Made by a program: the position numbers and the translations under genes. This document shows positions 18,930-29,519 of a stretch of DNA of 64,000 nucleotides, piece after piece (position 1 is the stretch's first letter; every line of letters begins with the position of its first letter). The notes beneath the pieces were generated by a model, which did no database searches, was not told the DNA's origin, and worked only from the letters and a program-made list of their open reading frames with translations. The DNA is from Phoronis australis (Eukaryota > Phoronida > Phoronidae). The DNA lies in NCBI GenBank assembly GCA_002633005.1, contig NMRA01000013.1:1722403-1786402 (forward strand), given 5' to 3'.

Positions 18930-21900
18930 CTGAAACATTGGAGATATAATTGTTAGTAACAGACGTAACTTCTGTTACGTGTGGCAGAATTTTGTGTTTT
19001 TTTACAAACACTGAAAGCACTTTCTTCTGAAATTTTATCATCAAGCTTCAACTTTAAGAAATACCGAGAGTAAACTATAGTTTGAATTCTTAGCATTATT
19101 GAAAATAAATATGATGTTTTCATGCCATGAGGCCGGAAAGCATGCTTGGTTCTGGTCTGTCTTTTGGATTTAAGATCGAGTCGGTGGTGCTGTATTTTTT
19201 CAGTTGCTCATTTTCTCAAAAAAATCCCTCCCGAGAAGAAAGAATAATGCGCTTGACATAGCTTAGCGAATCATGGCATTTCAAACTTTGCTTACCTCTG
19301 ATTTCACACCTTTGTGCAACTTTTCAAAAGTAAACATGAGACCTTGGCTTAAGCTCATACGTTTGAGAGGTTTTCTTTTAGTCAATGAACAAATGTATCA
19401 GAATGAGTCGAGGTGCAAACCAAAACCATCAACCTTTTTAGCCAAGTTCAGTGATATAAGGGCCAAGATTTCATTTATATTATAGAAAATAGATAAACTG
19501 TCGGAAAAAGCAGCGATAGTGAATAAACAAGTGAAAGTTTACAAGTGTACTAAAGTTTTAGGTATCATGGTTGCGTCCTTGTTGGAGCCAATTCATTCAT
19601 TAGCTGGATATTAATGAACAAGATAGGGTCGCAAAAATGCTGTTACTGTTTGCTGCATATTCATTTCGATTTGGTTTTATGCAACTTTTAAACTTTTCAT
19701 AAAAATCAAAAAATTCTATTTTTATAGCCTCTCATACAGGCTTAGAACGCTTTAAAGACAGCTGATAGTGGTGTTTTGGAGAACAGTTTATATAAAGCAT
19801 AGCATATGAAAGATTGATATAATAATTCAATCAGTCATTTCTAAGATACGATGTTCCGACCGTGGCCAAATTTTTCTAGAAAGGACAAGGGTCCTACAAA
19901 ACTTTATCAGATAACCCAATCTCATGTTCGGTGTCCCGTCAATTAGTTTTGTTGCACCTAAAGCCGGTAACGCAGGGATTTATTCATTGCTAGCTTCTCA
20001 AATCATTTGCACTCACCAGCACTCCAAAGGCATTACAAATTGCATCTAATGAGACAGACTTTGTTTCAGTTTTATATAAGTATTGGTTAGTCTGGGAATA
20101 ATTCATTTTGAAACAGAACGCTCAGTAATAAACGTCAACATGGCAAATCGCAATCTCGACTTAGACGAGAGCTCATCCCGACGAAGACTTCGCAGGTGGA
20201 TCGTTAAGTTTCACAGGCTATCAGTTCGAACCGGAATACAGTGAAATACTAGAGAGGCGCCGTGAACAAGCTCAGACAACGGAACGTATGGATAGTTATT
20301 TGGTAAGCCGGCATTCGTTAGGCACTGGCGACGACTGCAGGCCACAGACAAGGAGATGCTTCACGGCCTCATACTTGCTATTTTTCAGCGTACTTTTCAT
20401 TCTTCACTACTGCAAGCCACTTCCTAAGCATTTCAAACTCTCGAGGAAGTCGAAAAAACGATATACCCGTTTTCCTCGCAGCTGTATAGTTCGGACAAGC
20501 GGGAACGATGCACCGCAACATAGCGGCATTCACTCCGCTAATGAACCACTGACGTCGCTGCGTCGTTTCTCACCTTACTCACAGGTTAACGTGACGCCTC
20601 TCGGCAAGGTAAGGACGACCGTATGCGAGGCGATGTGGATGTACTTTAGATCGATTAAGACTGCAAAGAAGACTAATTAAATTGGGTGGCATTCTCCTTT
20701 AATTTTCAGATTTAGCGGAAGTGATGAAAAGCGCCTTGCCGCTAGATGGCGATAGGGTAGTATGTACACAACATTTTGTATTCTTGTATGGATACAATGT
20801 AATAGCAGTTATATTTTCCGTATTTTTTCGTAAATTCGTTACAACCATCATTCCGTCAAATTACCATTGTTATGCGGTGAGATAAATCATGCGATTCACT
20901 AGGAAAAGTCGTGTTACGTTCTAACATCTCAAAATGAATGGAAGATATCGCGTTTCGCTCCTGTCAATTTGGCCCTGTTTGTACCCCACGCCATTGGGTC
21001 AAACCAAAGATGCCTTTGTTCTCTCAAAATGGTAATTGATGTGGAATCTTTTTAGAGTCGAGGCTGTTGTGACCAACGACGTAGAAATGCTAAGTCAAGA
21101 CACAAAATTCCATCAATATAAGTGTCACCCACCTGCTCATACATGTAAAAATACATGTCTGGACTCAGGCACCAATGTGCAAAACGCTAGTAAGGAAAAT
21201 ATTCTTGAAAATGCATCAGTAGCAGATAAAACTAATTGCGCAAGTATATGAGAGGATTAAGTCGACAATTAATAAGTCGACTGTCGATGATTTTGTGAAT
21301 GTGACTCATGTGACATTTTACAATAAAACTAGCAATTTTTCGAAAATAACAGGTGCAGCATAGAATTTATTAAGTGAAACGAACAGGTTTTAAAACAATG
21401 TGCATACCATCGGAGTTACAATTTGACCTTTTGGTATAATTGCATATATCTTTATTCTGCTTATTTGTTTAACTTTGAATCATGCCACTAACTGGGCATG
21501 ACCGGGCCAAGACGTTTATTTACCTGCATTTCCGGAGTAGGAGCCAATGGATAGGTTGTACTTGTTACTCTCAGAGCCTATAGAGAAGCTCTTGTAGACA
21601 GCGTACCTTTTGTTCTTACTGTAGTCCTCCAAATCAACGCGTAGTTTGTAGGAGCCTTGGCGTGTAAGTCGATAGATGTTATCGTTGCCTGCATTGTTAA
21701 TTGAAAATTTATTGAAAGTATCAACCAATAGAACTCACATGACTATTTTTGTTACACCCGATGTTCTATTCTAAGTGTGTGCGCCCTCACGTTCAAAATT
21801 CGAACTACACGAGAAATGGATACCAAAGACTCTTCCAGAGGATGACCACTTGGAACGAGAAAAATTTTCCGGCCGTGTCCCACCCCAGCCCATGAGATGA

Positions 21901-24900
21901 TACCAGGGAGGACATGCCGCCATATCCAACTAACAAGGCAAAATATTCAAACGAAGGAGTGGCGCGTCCCTACCGATCACACCAATGAGAGTATCCTCGG
22001 GTATAAAAGTCCTATATGTACTAAAATAAAACTTTCAAGCAAGGAGTGTTTTAAACGTATCTTAGTGATTACGTATAAACATACCAATAATATACACACA
22101 TACCCAACCAGAATTCCCCATACAATTTTCCAAAGCCGACCTTATAGTAAGACCAATCTCGATAGAAGTCTACAGATCCGTCTTTGCGCCTTTGGAATAC
22201 CTGTTAAAAGGGTCAAAGATTACGAATAACATTCATTTCTTACACGGAGCATTTGGGGGCATATTTATTTAGTTATAACTGAGTGGAAGTCTAAGACAAA
22301 AGAAATATGACGAGTCTTTGAAGGCTGAACAGTCGCACTTTTCATCTTTCATGAAGCAGACAACTGGTTTGAAAAGCAGTCCGCACAACGAGTTACCTTA
22401 GAATTTACAAGTTACTCCTGAAACAAGTTTACACTAGGTTTAGTTGTAGTGTAGACGCTATTGCACGGGCAATGTGCTCTGGAGCAAGTTGCTCTATTGT
22501 AACTCGTAGTGTGGACACGACTTAACACAGTGGCACTGCTTCGTTTATGCTCATCCTTTCACATAATGTTACATAGGCGGATTTAGGGGGGGGCCCAGGG
22601 GGCCCGGCCCCCCCCCCCTTGGCTGCCGCAAAAAATAAAACAGCACAAGAGCGTAGGGAAATGTTGAGTTTATTGATTAACCCCGGTAATTAAAGTTATA
22701 CGGATGAAACAAGATTTAAATGTCTGCAGTTTTAGTGTTTGGGGGGGGCTCAGATCCAATTTCAAGTGTCAAATTCGAAACACGGCGCATTCGTAAGGGA
22801 ACTAATCTATGGCTAAGTATAAGCTCTCGTGATATCCCAGGCGACCGGCAGTGGCGCTGCGCACTACGACTCCGTTTCCGTCGTCTGCTCCACTGTGCAA
22901 TGAAGAAAATTTATTTCATTTTTTAAAGAAAATGGAACCTGAGTGACGATCATGAAAAAACAGAAACTGCTGGCAAGATGTGAATTTTAATCGAAGCCTT
23001 GGTGAATAACTCAGTAACTCATAATTCTCTCATTGTCAAACCTTAACTTAAGACGATTTCCAAAGCAATCCCGTCATTATTGCCCACACGAAAAACGGAT
23101 TTGGTCTTTTGGGCATTAGAAGACTATTTTAAATACAACAAATTTGTTAAGAACCGATTGCACAAAATATAAAACGTGTAATAAGCATTACAAAAAGTAG
23201 GTTTCGCGCGCAAACGCTGTGGACCACAAACAAGTAGGTCTCTTACCACAAGATTAGTAGTTAAATCGTGGTGGTGTAGTGGTAAACCACGCGCGTTCTA
23301 TTCGTGAGGTCGTGTTCGAGTCTGTGGTGCGTGCGGTTTTTCCTGTTTGACACGTTCTCCGTTGTTTTTTTTTTGCCTTTTTTTTCTTGGATAATACTTC
23401 AGAAATCAAGGGAAATGCTTGATTTGTAGAGGAAAAAACAGAAAATTTTCCTAGGCGGGAGGGGGGTTTGCCCCCCTCCCGACCTCCCCCCATTCGGTGT
23501 TATACGCATCTACAATCGTGGTTTGTGCAAATGCTTACAGCCGGACATAATGTTGGCACCCCCCCCTTGTGATATCCTAGATCCGCCACTGTGTTAAGTG
23601 CCGTCCACACTACGAGTTACCCTAGAGCAGGTTACACTTGAAACGAGTTGTCACTAGGCTCAGTAGTAGCGTGGAAACCTAAGTGTTAAGCCCTGAAAGC
23701 ACCAGAAAGCATTATAACTGGTAACTTGCTCCATTTCATCGAGGTAGGGTAACAGTCTTCTAGGAAAGCTTGGCATAGCGCGAGCCGTGGTGTGGACGTA
23801 AACCTGTGGTGGCACTGAACAGTTAGCCTGCGGCTGTAGCCAATTTGCACTCCCAAAATATTAAAATCTAGGGTTAGGCCAGGCTTGGGGGCAATTTTTA
23901 GTTAGGTGTTGCACGTATATGGGCCAAGTGAATGTGTTTTCTTATGTATTTGTGAGCATGTTGAGAGTGAAAAAGACCACTTGCCCCGTTGTAGTTGCAC
24001 TTTTCTTCAAGATAGAGGCCCCCTGTTGCAGTTGTGCATTGCTGTGTAGCGACTGAGAAATTGGCATCGATTTCAGGTAACTCTCAAACAAGCCAGATTT
24101 GTAAAAAGGTAGTTGGTTGACAGTACTTTTGAACCACATTTTTGGAATCAGCAGGAACTCTTCTTTCGGAATCTTATGTTGGCTTTCGTCGAGCATCGGC
24201 AGGTAAGTGTTGGTTTTGGGGTGCAAGTGCCGATTTTGCAGTTTTTGCCTCTATTTTTCTTAGTCTAGCTTGGTTTTCAGCAGTTGTGAAAGGGACAAAA
24301 ATACAAGAGAGAATAAAGTTTCTGTGCTCGTCTGTAGGGCTTGTGATGTGGAATGACTCAAAACTGTTCATTCTTTGCCTGCAGTTTTTGACAGAGTGAA
24401 GAAAGGGTGACGAATCTTTTGACGTGTGTTCTGATCAGCAAATCCCTGTGAGAACTGTTTCGTGCCCCCTATGGACAAGGCGAAAGTAATTACCAGCTGG
24501 GCGCTTGTTCAGTGACACCAACAGGATGTCTGTCGCGTGGTTTAGGGTATGCAGTGTGGCACGTTGCTCTACGACAAGCTGTTCTAGGGTAACTAATAGT
24601 GTGAACACACCTTCAGAGGTGGACTTTAAATCGTATCCGCTGTAGTGGCATTAACTTATAGGGTCTATGAAAACGTTTACAAACTTACCGTCCAGCCACC
24701 TCCGTCGGTTACCATGTCACAGTAAACGTCAATCATTTCCTTGCCATCTTTGGGCTGGATTGTGTAAACACCACTTTGTTTGACGCCTTTCGTGTACAGT
24801 TCTGCACAATCCTTTCCTGAAACTGTAGATGAGTAAGAAAGTTGCATTAGAAATCCAACTTTACTAGTTATGTCTACGTGGATGGTCTGGCGGATATTTT

Positions 24901-27900
24901 TGTAAAATGCTTGTCGCTAAATAAATGTCACTTTTTAAAGGCTCAGTTACATCAGTTCAACTGAAGGTTACAGTGGCGGATCTAGGATATCACAAGGGGG
25001 GCCCAACACTTTGTCCGGCTGTAAGCATTTGCGCCAACCAAGATTGTAGATGCGTATAGCACCGAATGGGGGGGAGGTCGGAAAATTTTCTATTTTTTCC
25101 TCTAAAAATTAAGCATTTTTCTTGATTCCTGAAGTATTATCCAAGAAAAAAAGGCAAAAAAAAAACACGGAGAACGTGTCANNNNNNNNNNNNNNNNNNN
25201 NNNNNNNNNNNNNNNNNNNNNNNNNNNNNNNNNNNNNNNNNNNNNNNNNNNNNNNNNNNNNNNNNNNNNNNNNNNNNNNNNNNNNNNNNNNNNNNNNNNN
25301 NNNNNNNNNNNNNNNNNNNNNNNNNNNNNNNNNNNNNNNNNNNNNNNNNNNNNNNNNNNNNNNNNNNNNNNNNNNNNNNNNNNNNNNNNNNNNNNNNNNN
25401 NNNNNNNNNNNNNNNNNNNNNNNNNNNNNNNNNNNNNNNNNNNNNNNNNNNNNNNNNNNNNNNNNNNNNNNNNNNNNNNNNNNNNNNNNNNNNNNNNNNN
25501 NNNNNNNNNNNNNNNNNNNNNNNNNNNNNNNNNNNNNNNNNNNNNNNNNNNNNNNNNNNNNNNNNNNNNNNNNNNNNNNNNNNNNNNNNNNNNNNNNNNN
25601 NNNNNNNNNNNNNNNNNNNNNNNNNNNNNNNNNNNNNNNNNNNNNNNNNNNNNNNNNNNNNNNNNNNNNNNNNNNNNNNNNNNNNNNNNNNNNNNNNNNN
25701 NNNNNNNNNNNNNNNNGGGCTCATATCCAATTCAAGTGTCAAATTCGGAACACGGCGCATTCGTAACGGAACTATGGCTAAGTATAGGCTCTCCCGCGAT
25801 ACCCCAGGCGACCGGCAGTGGCTCTGCGCACTACGACTCCGTTTCCGTCGTCTGCTCCACTGTGCAATGAAGAAAATTTACTTTATTTTTAAAGAAAATG
25901 GAACCTGAGTGACGATTAAAAAACAGAAGCTGCTGGTAAGATGTGAATTTAATCGAAGCCTTAGTGAATCACTCAGAAACTCGAAATACTCTCTTTGTCA
26001 AATCTTATCTTAAGACGATTTCCAAAGCAATCCCGTCATTATTGCCACTACGAAAAACGGATTTGATCTTTTGGGCATTTGAAGACTATTTTAAATACGA
26101 CAAATTTGTTAAGAATTGATGGCACAAAATATAAAACGTGTAATAAGCATTACAAAAAGAAGTAGGTTTCGCGCACAAACGCTGTGGACCATAAACAAGT
26201 AGGTCTTTCAGTAAGCAATTGGTAGTTAGATCGTGGTGGTGTAGTGGTAACGCACGCGCGCTCTATCCGCCAGGTGGTGAGTTCGAGTCTTTGATACACT
26301 TCAGTTTTTCCCGTTTGACACAATCTTCGTGTTTTTTTTTTTGCCTTTTTTTCTTGGATAACACTTCAGGAATCAAGGAAAATGCTTGATTTTTAGAGGT
26401 AAAAACAGAAAAATTTCCTGGGCTGTGCTATGCGCATCTACAATCGTGGGGCAGTTTGCGCAAATGCTTACAGCCGAACAAAATGTTGGGCCCTCCCCTT
26501 GTGATATCCTAGATCCGCCACTGAGTTTATTTCTGAGAACTGGATGGGGAAAATTGTTTTTGGTATCTGTTGATAGGCCACAATTATTTAAAGAGACATG
26601 GAACGCGAAAGCTCGTCAAAAATGTCTTTTGAACAATTACTGACGAAAGTATCATCTCGCAACGTCTACGACAGAGTAATTCACTTCTCAGAAAATATCA
26701 CAAAATTTACGATTTTTGAAATACGCACGAATAAAAAACTCTTTCGCTACCATAAAATTTCTCTTCTCCCTCCCACCTATGATAAATGCGCGCATGCGCT
26801 CACAGTCACTTGCTTGAAGTCGGTTGAGGTCAAAGATCACATTTGCCATATAATGAAAATGTGCTACGTCTGTGTCTTGCCATACCAAATAGGGAGACAT
26901 GCTTCGCCTTATGGGGGAGAAAAATCGACAAGTGGAGAGCAGTTGACAGGTCATATTTTGAAATTAGAAACTAAAAAAATGCTTTGATTTAAACAGAAAT
27001 TTAAAAAATATTTCGAACAAACCCTCAAAATTCCTGGTGATCAGATTGAATTCAGTTTCAGTGGCAGAGAGCCACTTTCAATATCTTTGCAATTTAGTTT
27101 TTTATCGCGTTACAGGCCTGAGTAGAGTAAGGTTTTTAATGCATCCCACCTTTTTAGTATGAAATTCTAGTAATTCGTTGTTACCGGAGGCTCTGTCGGA
27201 AACTGTCAAATTGTCGACGTGTCTGCGTACAGAAGTAGTCACCCTAAAATGGAGGGATTCTTTCGAAAAAACGTGTTATGACTTTTCCGAAAGTTGTATT
27301 TCTGCAAGCAGCGCCCTCATTCGGCCATTTCCTGTTGTGTGTTGTAAAAGGGACTGTGAGAGTGATCAAGCTGAAATATCTTAGGGGTCCCTTTAGATTA
27401 AAAAATGAGGAATTGTTGATAATTTTTTAATATATACCCGACATGCAGAAAAAGCTCCAGAGGGCGATTTTTATCCTTGTTTCCAAAAGAACCCCAAGTA
27501 CGGTACTTTATCCTTGTGAGAGCTGTTTCAAAAATCCCCAGCAGTTTGTTTCTGAACTGATTTTAAGGCAATCCCTTTAAAGAACTCGTTATAGCAGTCC
27601 TTACCTCTCTGTGGGTTAGAGCACGTTCTCATTGCTTCTTTCATGCATACCACATCATCTTTTACGGTGTTAAGTTCGTCTTTAGTGCTCTCCATTATTT
27701 TTTGAAGTTCTCTAAACAGTGTGCCTGCCAAGTTTCCAATTTTTGATCTAAAATACCGGTAATGAATTCGTTTTTGATCATGTGTAATACCCCGTTTACA
27801 AACTGACTAAAACGGTGAGGTATACGCAAGCACTTTTAGTAGTAGCTAAAACGCTAATGTGAATGGCTACAAGTATCATTTATGTTGACGGTTTGAGATA

Positions 27901-29445
27901 CCCGTTGTCACTTTGTCTAACTGTTTTGTAACCTTGCCACTTCCCGTTCAAAAGGGACACATGCACAGCTGTAAGAGGCCCTTCTTGTTCGCCGCATTAA
28001 TCAGCTTAAATCAAAAGGGTGAACGTGTTTTGACTTCAATTTTCGTTGAGACGCGATCCCGGTGAGGAGGAAACAAACTGAGTACGGGGGAAAATAATTC
28101 CTTCGGCAATGATACTATAGGTTTTTGTTGCCCTCGTCTAACGCTTTAGCCAGTGAAATTGCTAGCGTTTCGCCCACTTACACGTCGGAGATCGGTACTT
28201 GTCGGGAACAATTCAGGGTACAGATTGGCTGGTGCGAAGGATCGAGTCTACGTGATTTTTTAAAAAGGCTTGTGATTTTTAATGTATCGTTGAATTTTTC
28301 GCCAAAGAAGTTGACACGAGTTTGTCTTCAATAATAAAATGTGTATTTTTTTTGCAAATTTGTTCTCAATCGAAAGTGTTTTTTGTCAGTGCTGAGTAGG
28401 GCTACTGTTAAATAGACTTCTTTTGCAAATGTCTATAGAGCGGGTTTTCGTTCGAAACGTGCCCGTAAGCAAAATGCGATTATTCCCGTGGGTGAAGTTT
28501 CAATGCGTCTTTATGACATCGACACGTATGTTATTAGATCGTGGGAACGCTTAAAAAGACATCAGCAAAACGACATTTGGGGTCATTTACAGGTTTCTGC
28601 TTTCTGACATAGTATGTGAAATAATTAATAAGCCCATTTCGGCACACGCTTAATTACAGTTATGTTGAGCGCTACATCGGCGGGTTCAATAATAAATAAC
28701 TTCAAAAAGTAAGAGACAGTATGAATGAATTAAGAAAAAAATAACACAAATGAACTCCATTCCTAGCACATTATAACTACAGAAAACAAGAAGTGCTCAT
28801 TTGCTCAATTTTTGTGAGTATAAAGAAACAGAAGCGCCGAGGTATAAGTACCGGAATTTCGTTTAGACTACTTATCGCTCTAAAATTAGACTCAGAATGT
28901 TACTTGTTCAGATGAGTAGTGATTTCTGTGTTCGTAAAAAAATTGTATTTCGTTATTACTTGAGACCATGCTCGCATATAAATTGACACGTCGTGACAAA
29001 CAAACATGTTTGGCCTGATTTCAAGCAATAAAGAAATAATTTTTTTCTACCGAAGTCTGAGTCTTGAAATCGTCCCCAATATTAGATAACAAATTATTTC
29101 AGTTGAAAACTGCTGATTTTGCGGTGAGTTTTAGTTGTTGTAGCGCTAAATAATAATGCTCAACGTCAAATTTCACAATGACGTCATACTACGTATTGGG
29201 CAAACTAAGTGTAAACATTAGGTGTTACTAATTCAAACGACAAATTTTACTTTATTAAAAATGAAAGTTCTCGTCTCAGATTATTCACATCAGATTGGAG
29301 ATGAGGCCCCAGGTACTAGTCACGTGCTTCTGTTGTCCCAGAACGACTGCTAGTGCACACCGTAACTTATTGCTTTTACTTACCCGTGAACATCGGACAA
29401 ACACACCGACACCGACAAGATCAGCAGGAAATTTTGTAACTTCAT
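18667..29445 (-). CDS. Secreted fibrinogen-related-domain (FReD) lectin-like protein, gene B, six exons, complete
   Basis: Exons (minus strand): 29384-29445, 27605-27747, 24689-24822, 22104-22200, 21524-21688, 18667-18929. All introns are GT-AG and the phases (2,1,0,1,1) agree. The total is 864 nt, a 287-residue protein. Residues 1-21 are a signal peptide ([14 protein letters not shown] then small residues). Residues about 22-68 are a charged helical segment with two Cys, probably an oligomerisation neck. The FReD spans about 73-287: DCAELY (C74), [13 protein letters not shown] (C103), [29 protein letters not shown], the acidic calcium loop STKDNDND (D216-D220), the Cys pair C227/C240, [14 protein letters not shown] and a terminal MMIRP. 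This is the ficolin/tachylectin-5/angiopoietin-like fold, which usually binds acetylated sugars or other pattern ligands extracellularly. The pocket His often found after WWYxSC is Ser here, so specificity is uncertain. The largest intron holds the assembly gap and repeats. Confidence 0.9.
20140..20302 (+). pseudogene. Possible 5' exon relic of a P2X7-C-terminal-like repetitive gene
   Basis: The ATG frame [12 protein letters not shown] shifts by one base to [20 protein letters not shown] and ends at a donor-like TTTG|GTAAGC. The YxFEPEY start with a following acidic/arginine stretch resembles the opening of multicopy P2X7-cytoplasmic-domain-like proteins of aquatic invertebrates. The Cys-rich core that would confirm this is not visible downstream. 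Weak identification. Confidence 0.3.
20739..20753 (+). promoter_or_regulatory. CTCF-like motif (weak)
   Basis: CCGCTAGATGGCGAT differs at two positions from the bilaterian CTCF core CCASYAGRKGGCRSY. It lies in gene B intron 5. Motif only. Confidence 0.2.
21524..21688 (-). CDS. FReD gene B exon 5
   Basis: 165 bp. It reads [20 protein letters not shown] and on to [13 protein letters not shown], the central beta-sheet section. The acceptor is ATGCAG|GCAACG and the donor GCAG|GTAAAT is phase 1. It is splice-compatible with both terminal exons in the window (18667-18929 and 11976-12232). Confidence 0.9.
22104..22200 (-). CDS. FReD gene B exon 4
   Basis: 97 bp. It reads [16 protein letters not shown] and on to GEFWLG, the conserved first alpha/beta section of the FReD. 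The acceptor is AACAG|GTATTC and the donor G|GTATGT splits a Gly codon (phase 1), as in gene A. Confidence 0.9.
22572..23591 (+). mobile_element. GGCGGAT-ended dispersed repeat, copy 1, with tRNA-like module
   Basis: About 1 kb, from TAGGCGGATTTAGGGGGGG to CTAGATCCGCCACTG. It is collinear with 25717-26523 from GGGCTCA(G/T)ATCCAATT onward, including AACACGGCGCATTCGTAA and CGACCGGCAGTGGC. It is non-coding, with long G and C runs near both ends. It lies within gene B intron 3. Confidence 0.7.
23266..23335 (+). repeat. tRNA-derived module (A and B box) in copy 1
   Basis: TGGTGTAGTGGTAAACCACG resembles a pol III A box and GTGTTCGAGTCT a B box at tRNA-like spacing. The stems do not form a complete cloverleaf that I can see, so this is a tRNA-derived SINE part and not a tRNA gene. 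Confidence 0.45.
24545..24620. repeat. Partial copy of the CTAGGGTAACT repeat family
   Basis: GTTGCTCTACGACAAGCTG then TTCTAGGGTAACTAATAGTG resembles the end of the copies at 39325-39705 and 45660-46203. AAGTAATTACCAGCTGG just upstream (24484) also matches the family interior. Confidence 0.5.
24689..24822 (-). CDS. FReD gene B exon 3: start of the fibrinogen domain
   Basis: 134 bp. It reads [20 protein letters not shown] and on to [13 protein letters not shown], with the first disulfide pair of the FReD. It is identical in length and phases (1 in, 0 out) to gene A exon 3 (2185-2318). Confidence 0.9.
25182..25716. other. Assembly gap (535 Ns)
   Basis: A run of N. It is flanked by inverted-repeat arms, which probably explain the assembly failure. 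It falls in gene B intron 2, so no exon is expected to be lost. Confidence 0.99.
26231..26300 (+). repeat. tRNA-derived module in copy 2
   Basis: TGGTGTAGTGGTAACGCACG (A-box-like) and GGTGGTGAGTTCGAGTCT (B-box-like), matching 23266-23335. Better preserved than in copy 1. Confidence 0.45.
27605..27747 (-). CDS. FReD gene B exon 2: neck/helix segment
   Basis: The acceptor TTTTAG precedes 27747 and the donor is AGAG|GTAAGG. It encodes 47 residues rich in Glu, Lys and Leu ([20 protein letters not shown] and onward) with Cys in VCMKE and RTC. It is amphipathic and probably a short coiled coil that can disulfide-link subunits. The counterpart in gene A is 2844-2989, one codon longer. Confidence 0.8.
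29384..29445 (-). CDS. FReD gene B exon 1: start codon and signal peptide
   Basis: ATG at 29445-29443 opens 20 codons plus GG, then a strong donor GTAAGT. The peptide is a short basic start (MKLQN) followed by a Leu/Val/Ser-rich hydrophobic core ending near DVHG, a typical secretory signal. It closely matches exon 1 of gene A (5627-5688) in length (62 bp) and phase. Confidence 0.85.
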
Positions 29446-29510
29446 GGTGGTTGATATTACACGAAATTACAAAGTAGAACGTGAATGTACATGGCCACAA
29501 CACGCGCTGG

Positions 29511-29517
29511 TTATATA
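29511..29517 (-). promoter_or_regulatory. TATA box of FReD gene B
   Basis: Minus-strand TATATAA about 66 bp upstream of the ATG, followed by CCAGCGCGTG. Gene A has CATATAACCAACGTG at the same distance from its ATG (5754-5759), so the core promoter is conserved between the paralogs. Confidence 0.6.
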
Positions 29518-29519
29518 CA

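Larger units (their letters stand above)
22480..23670. repeat. Inverted halves of the CTAGGGTAACTTG repeat family around a nested insertion
   Basis: Left piece 22480-22545 (GAGCAAGTTGCTCTATTGTA, CTCGTAGTGTGGACACGAC) and right piece 23592-23670 (GTGCCGTCCACACTACGAG, TTACCCTAGAGCAGGTTA) are inverse of each other and separated by the element 22572-23591. Related copies lie at 24545-24620, 39325-39705 and 45660-46203. Confidence 0.6.
24971..26523. mobile_element. GGCGGAT-ended repeat, copy 2, foldback around the assembly gap
   Basis: Left end CAGTGGCGGATCTAGGATAT is the inverse of right end ATATCCTAGATCCGCCACTG. The inverse match continues for about 200 bp (24971-25181 against about 26310-26523), up to the run of Ns. 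The part right of the gap is collinear with copy 1. Two copies therefore appear to meet head to head. Confidence 0.7.

Noticed and set aside
20288-20680. 130-codon plus-strand frame
   Set aside because: It begins in the relic exon in a shared frame but runs on without recognisable domain or Cys pattern.
22590-22615. G-quadruplex or regulatory G/C run
   Set aside because: Long G and C runs occur at the same place in other copies of the repeat family (15.1, 23.5, 25.0, 34.2 kb) and are best seen as part of the repeat.
23266-23335. A functional tRNA gene
   Set aside because: A and B boxes are present but I cannot fold proper acceptor and anticodon stems, and the copy lies inside a dispersed repeat.
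25122-25766. Long frames on both strands across 25.2-25.7 kb
   Set aside because: They consist of Ns; there is no sequence evidence.
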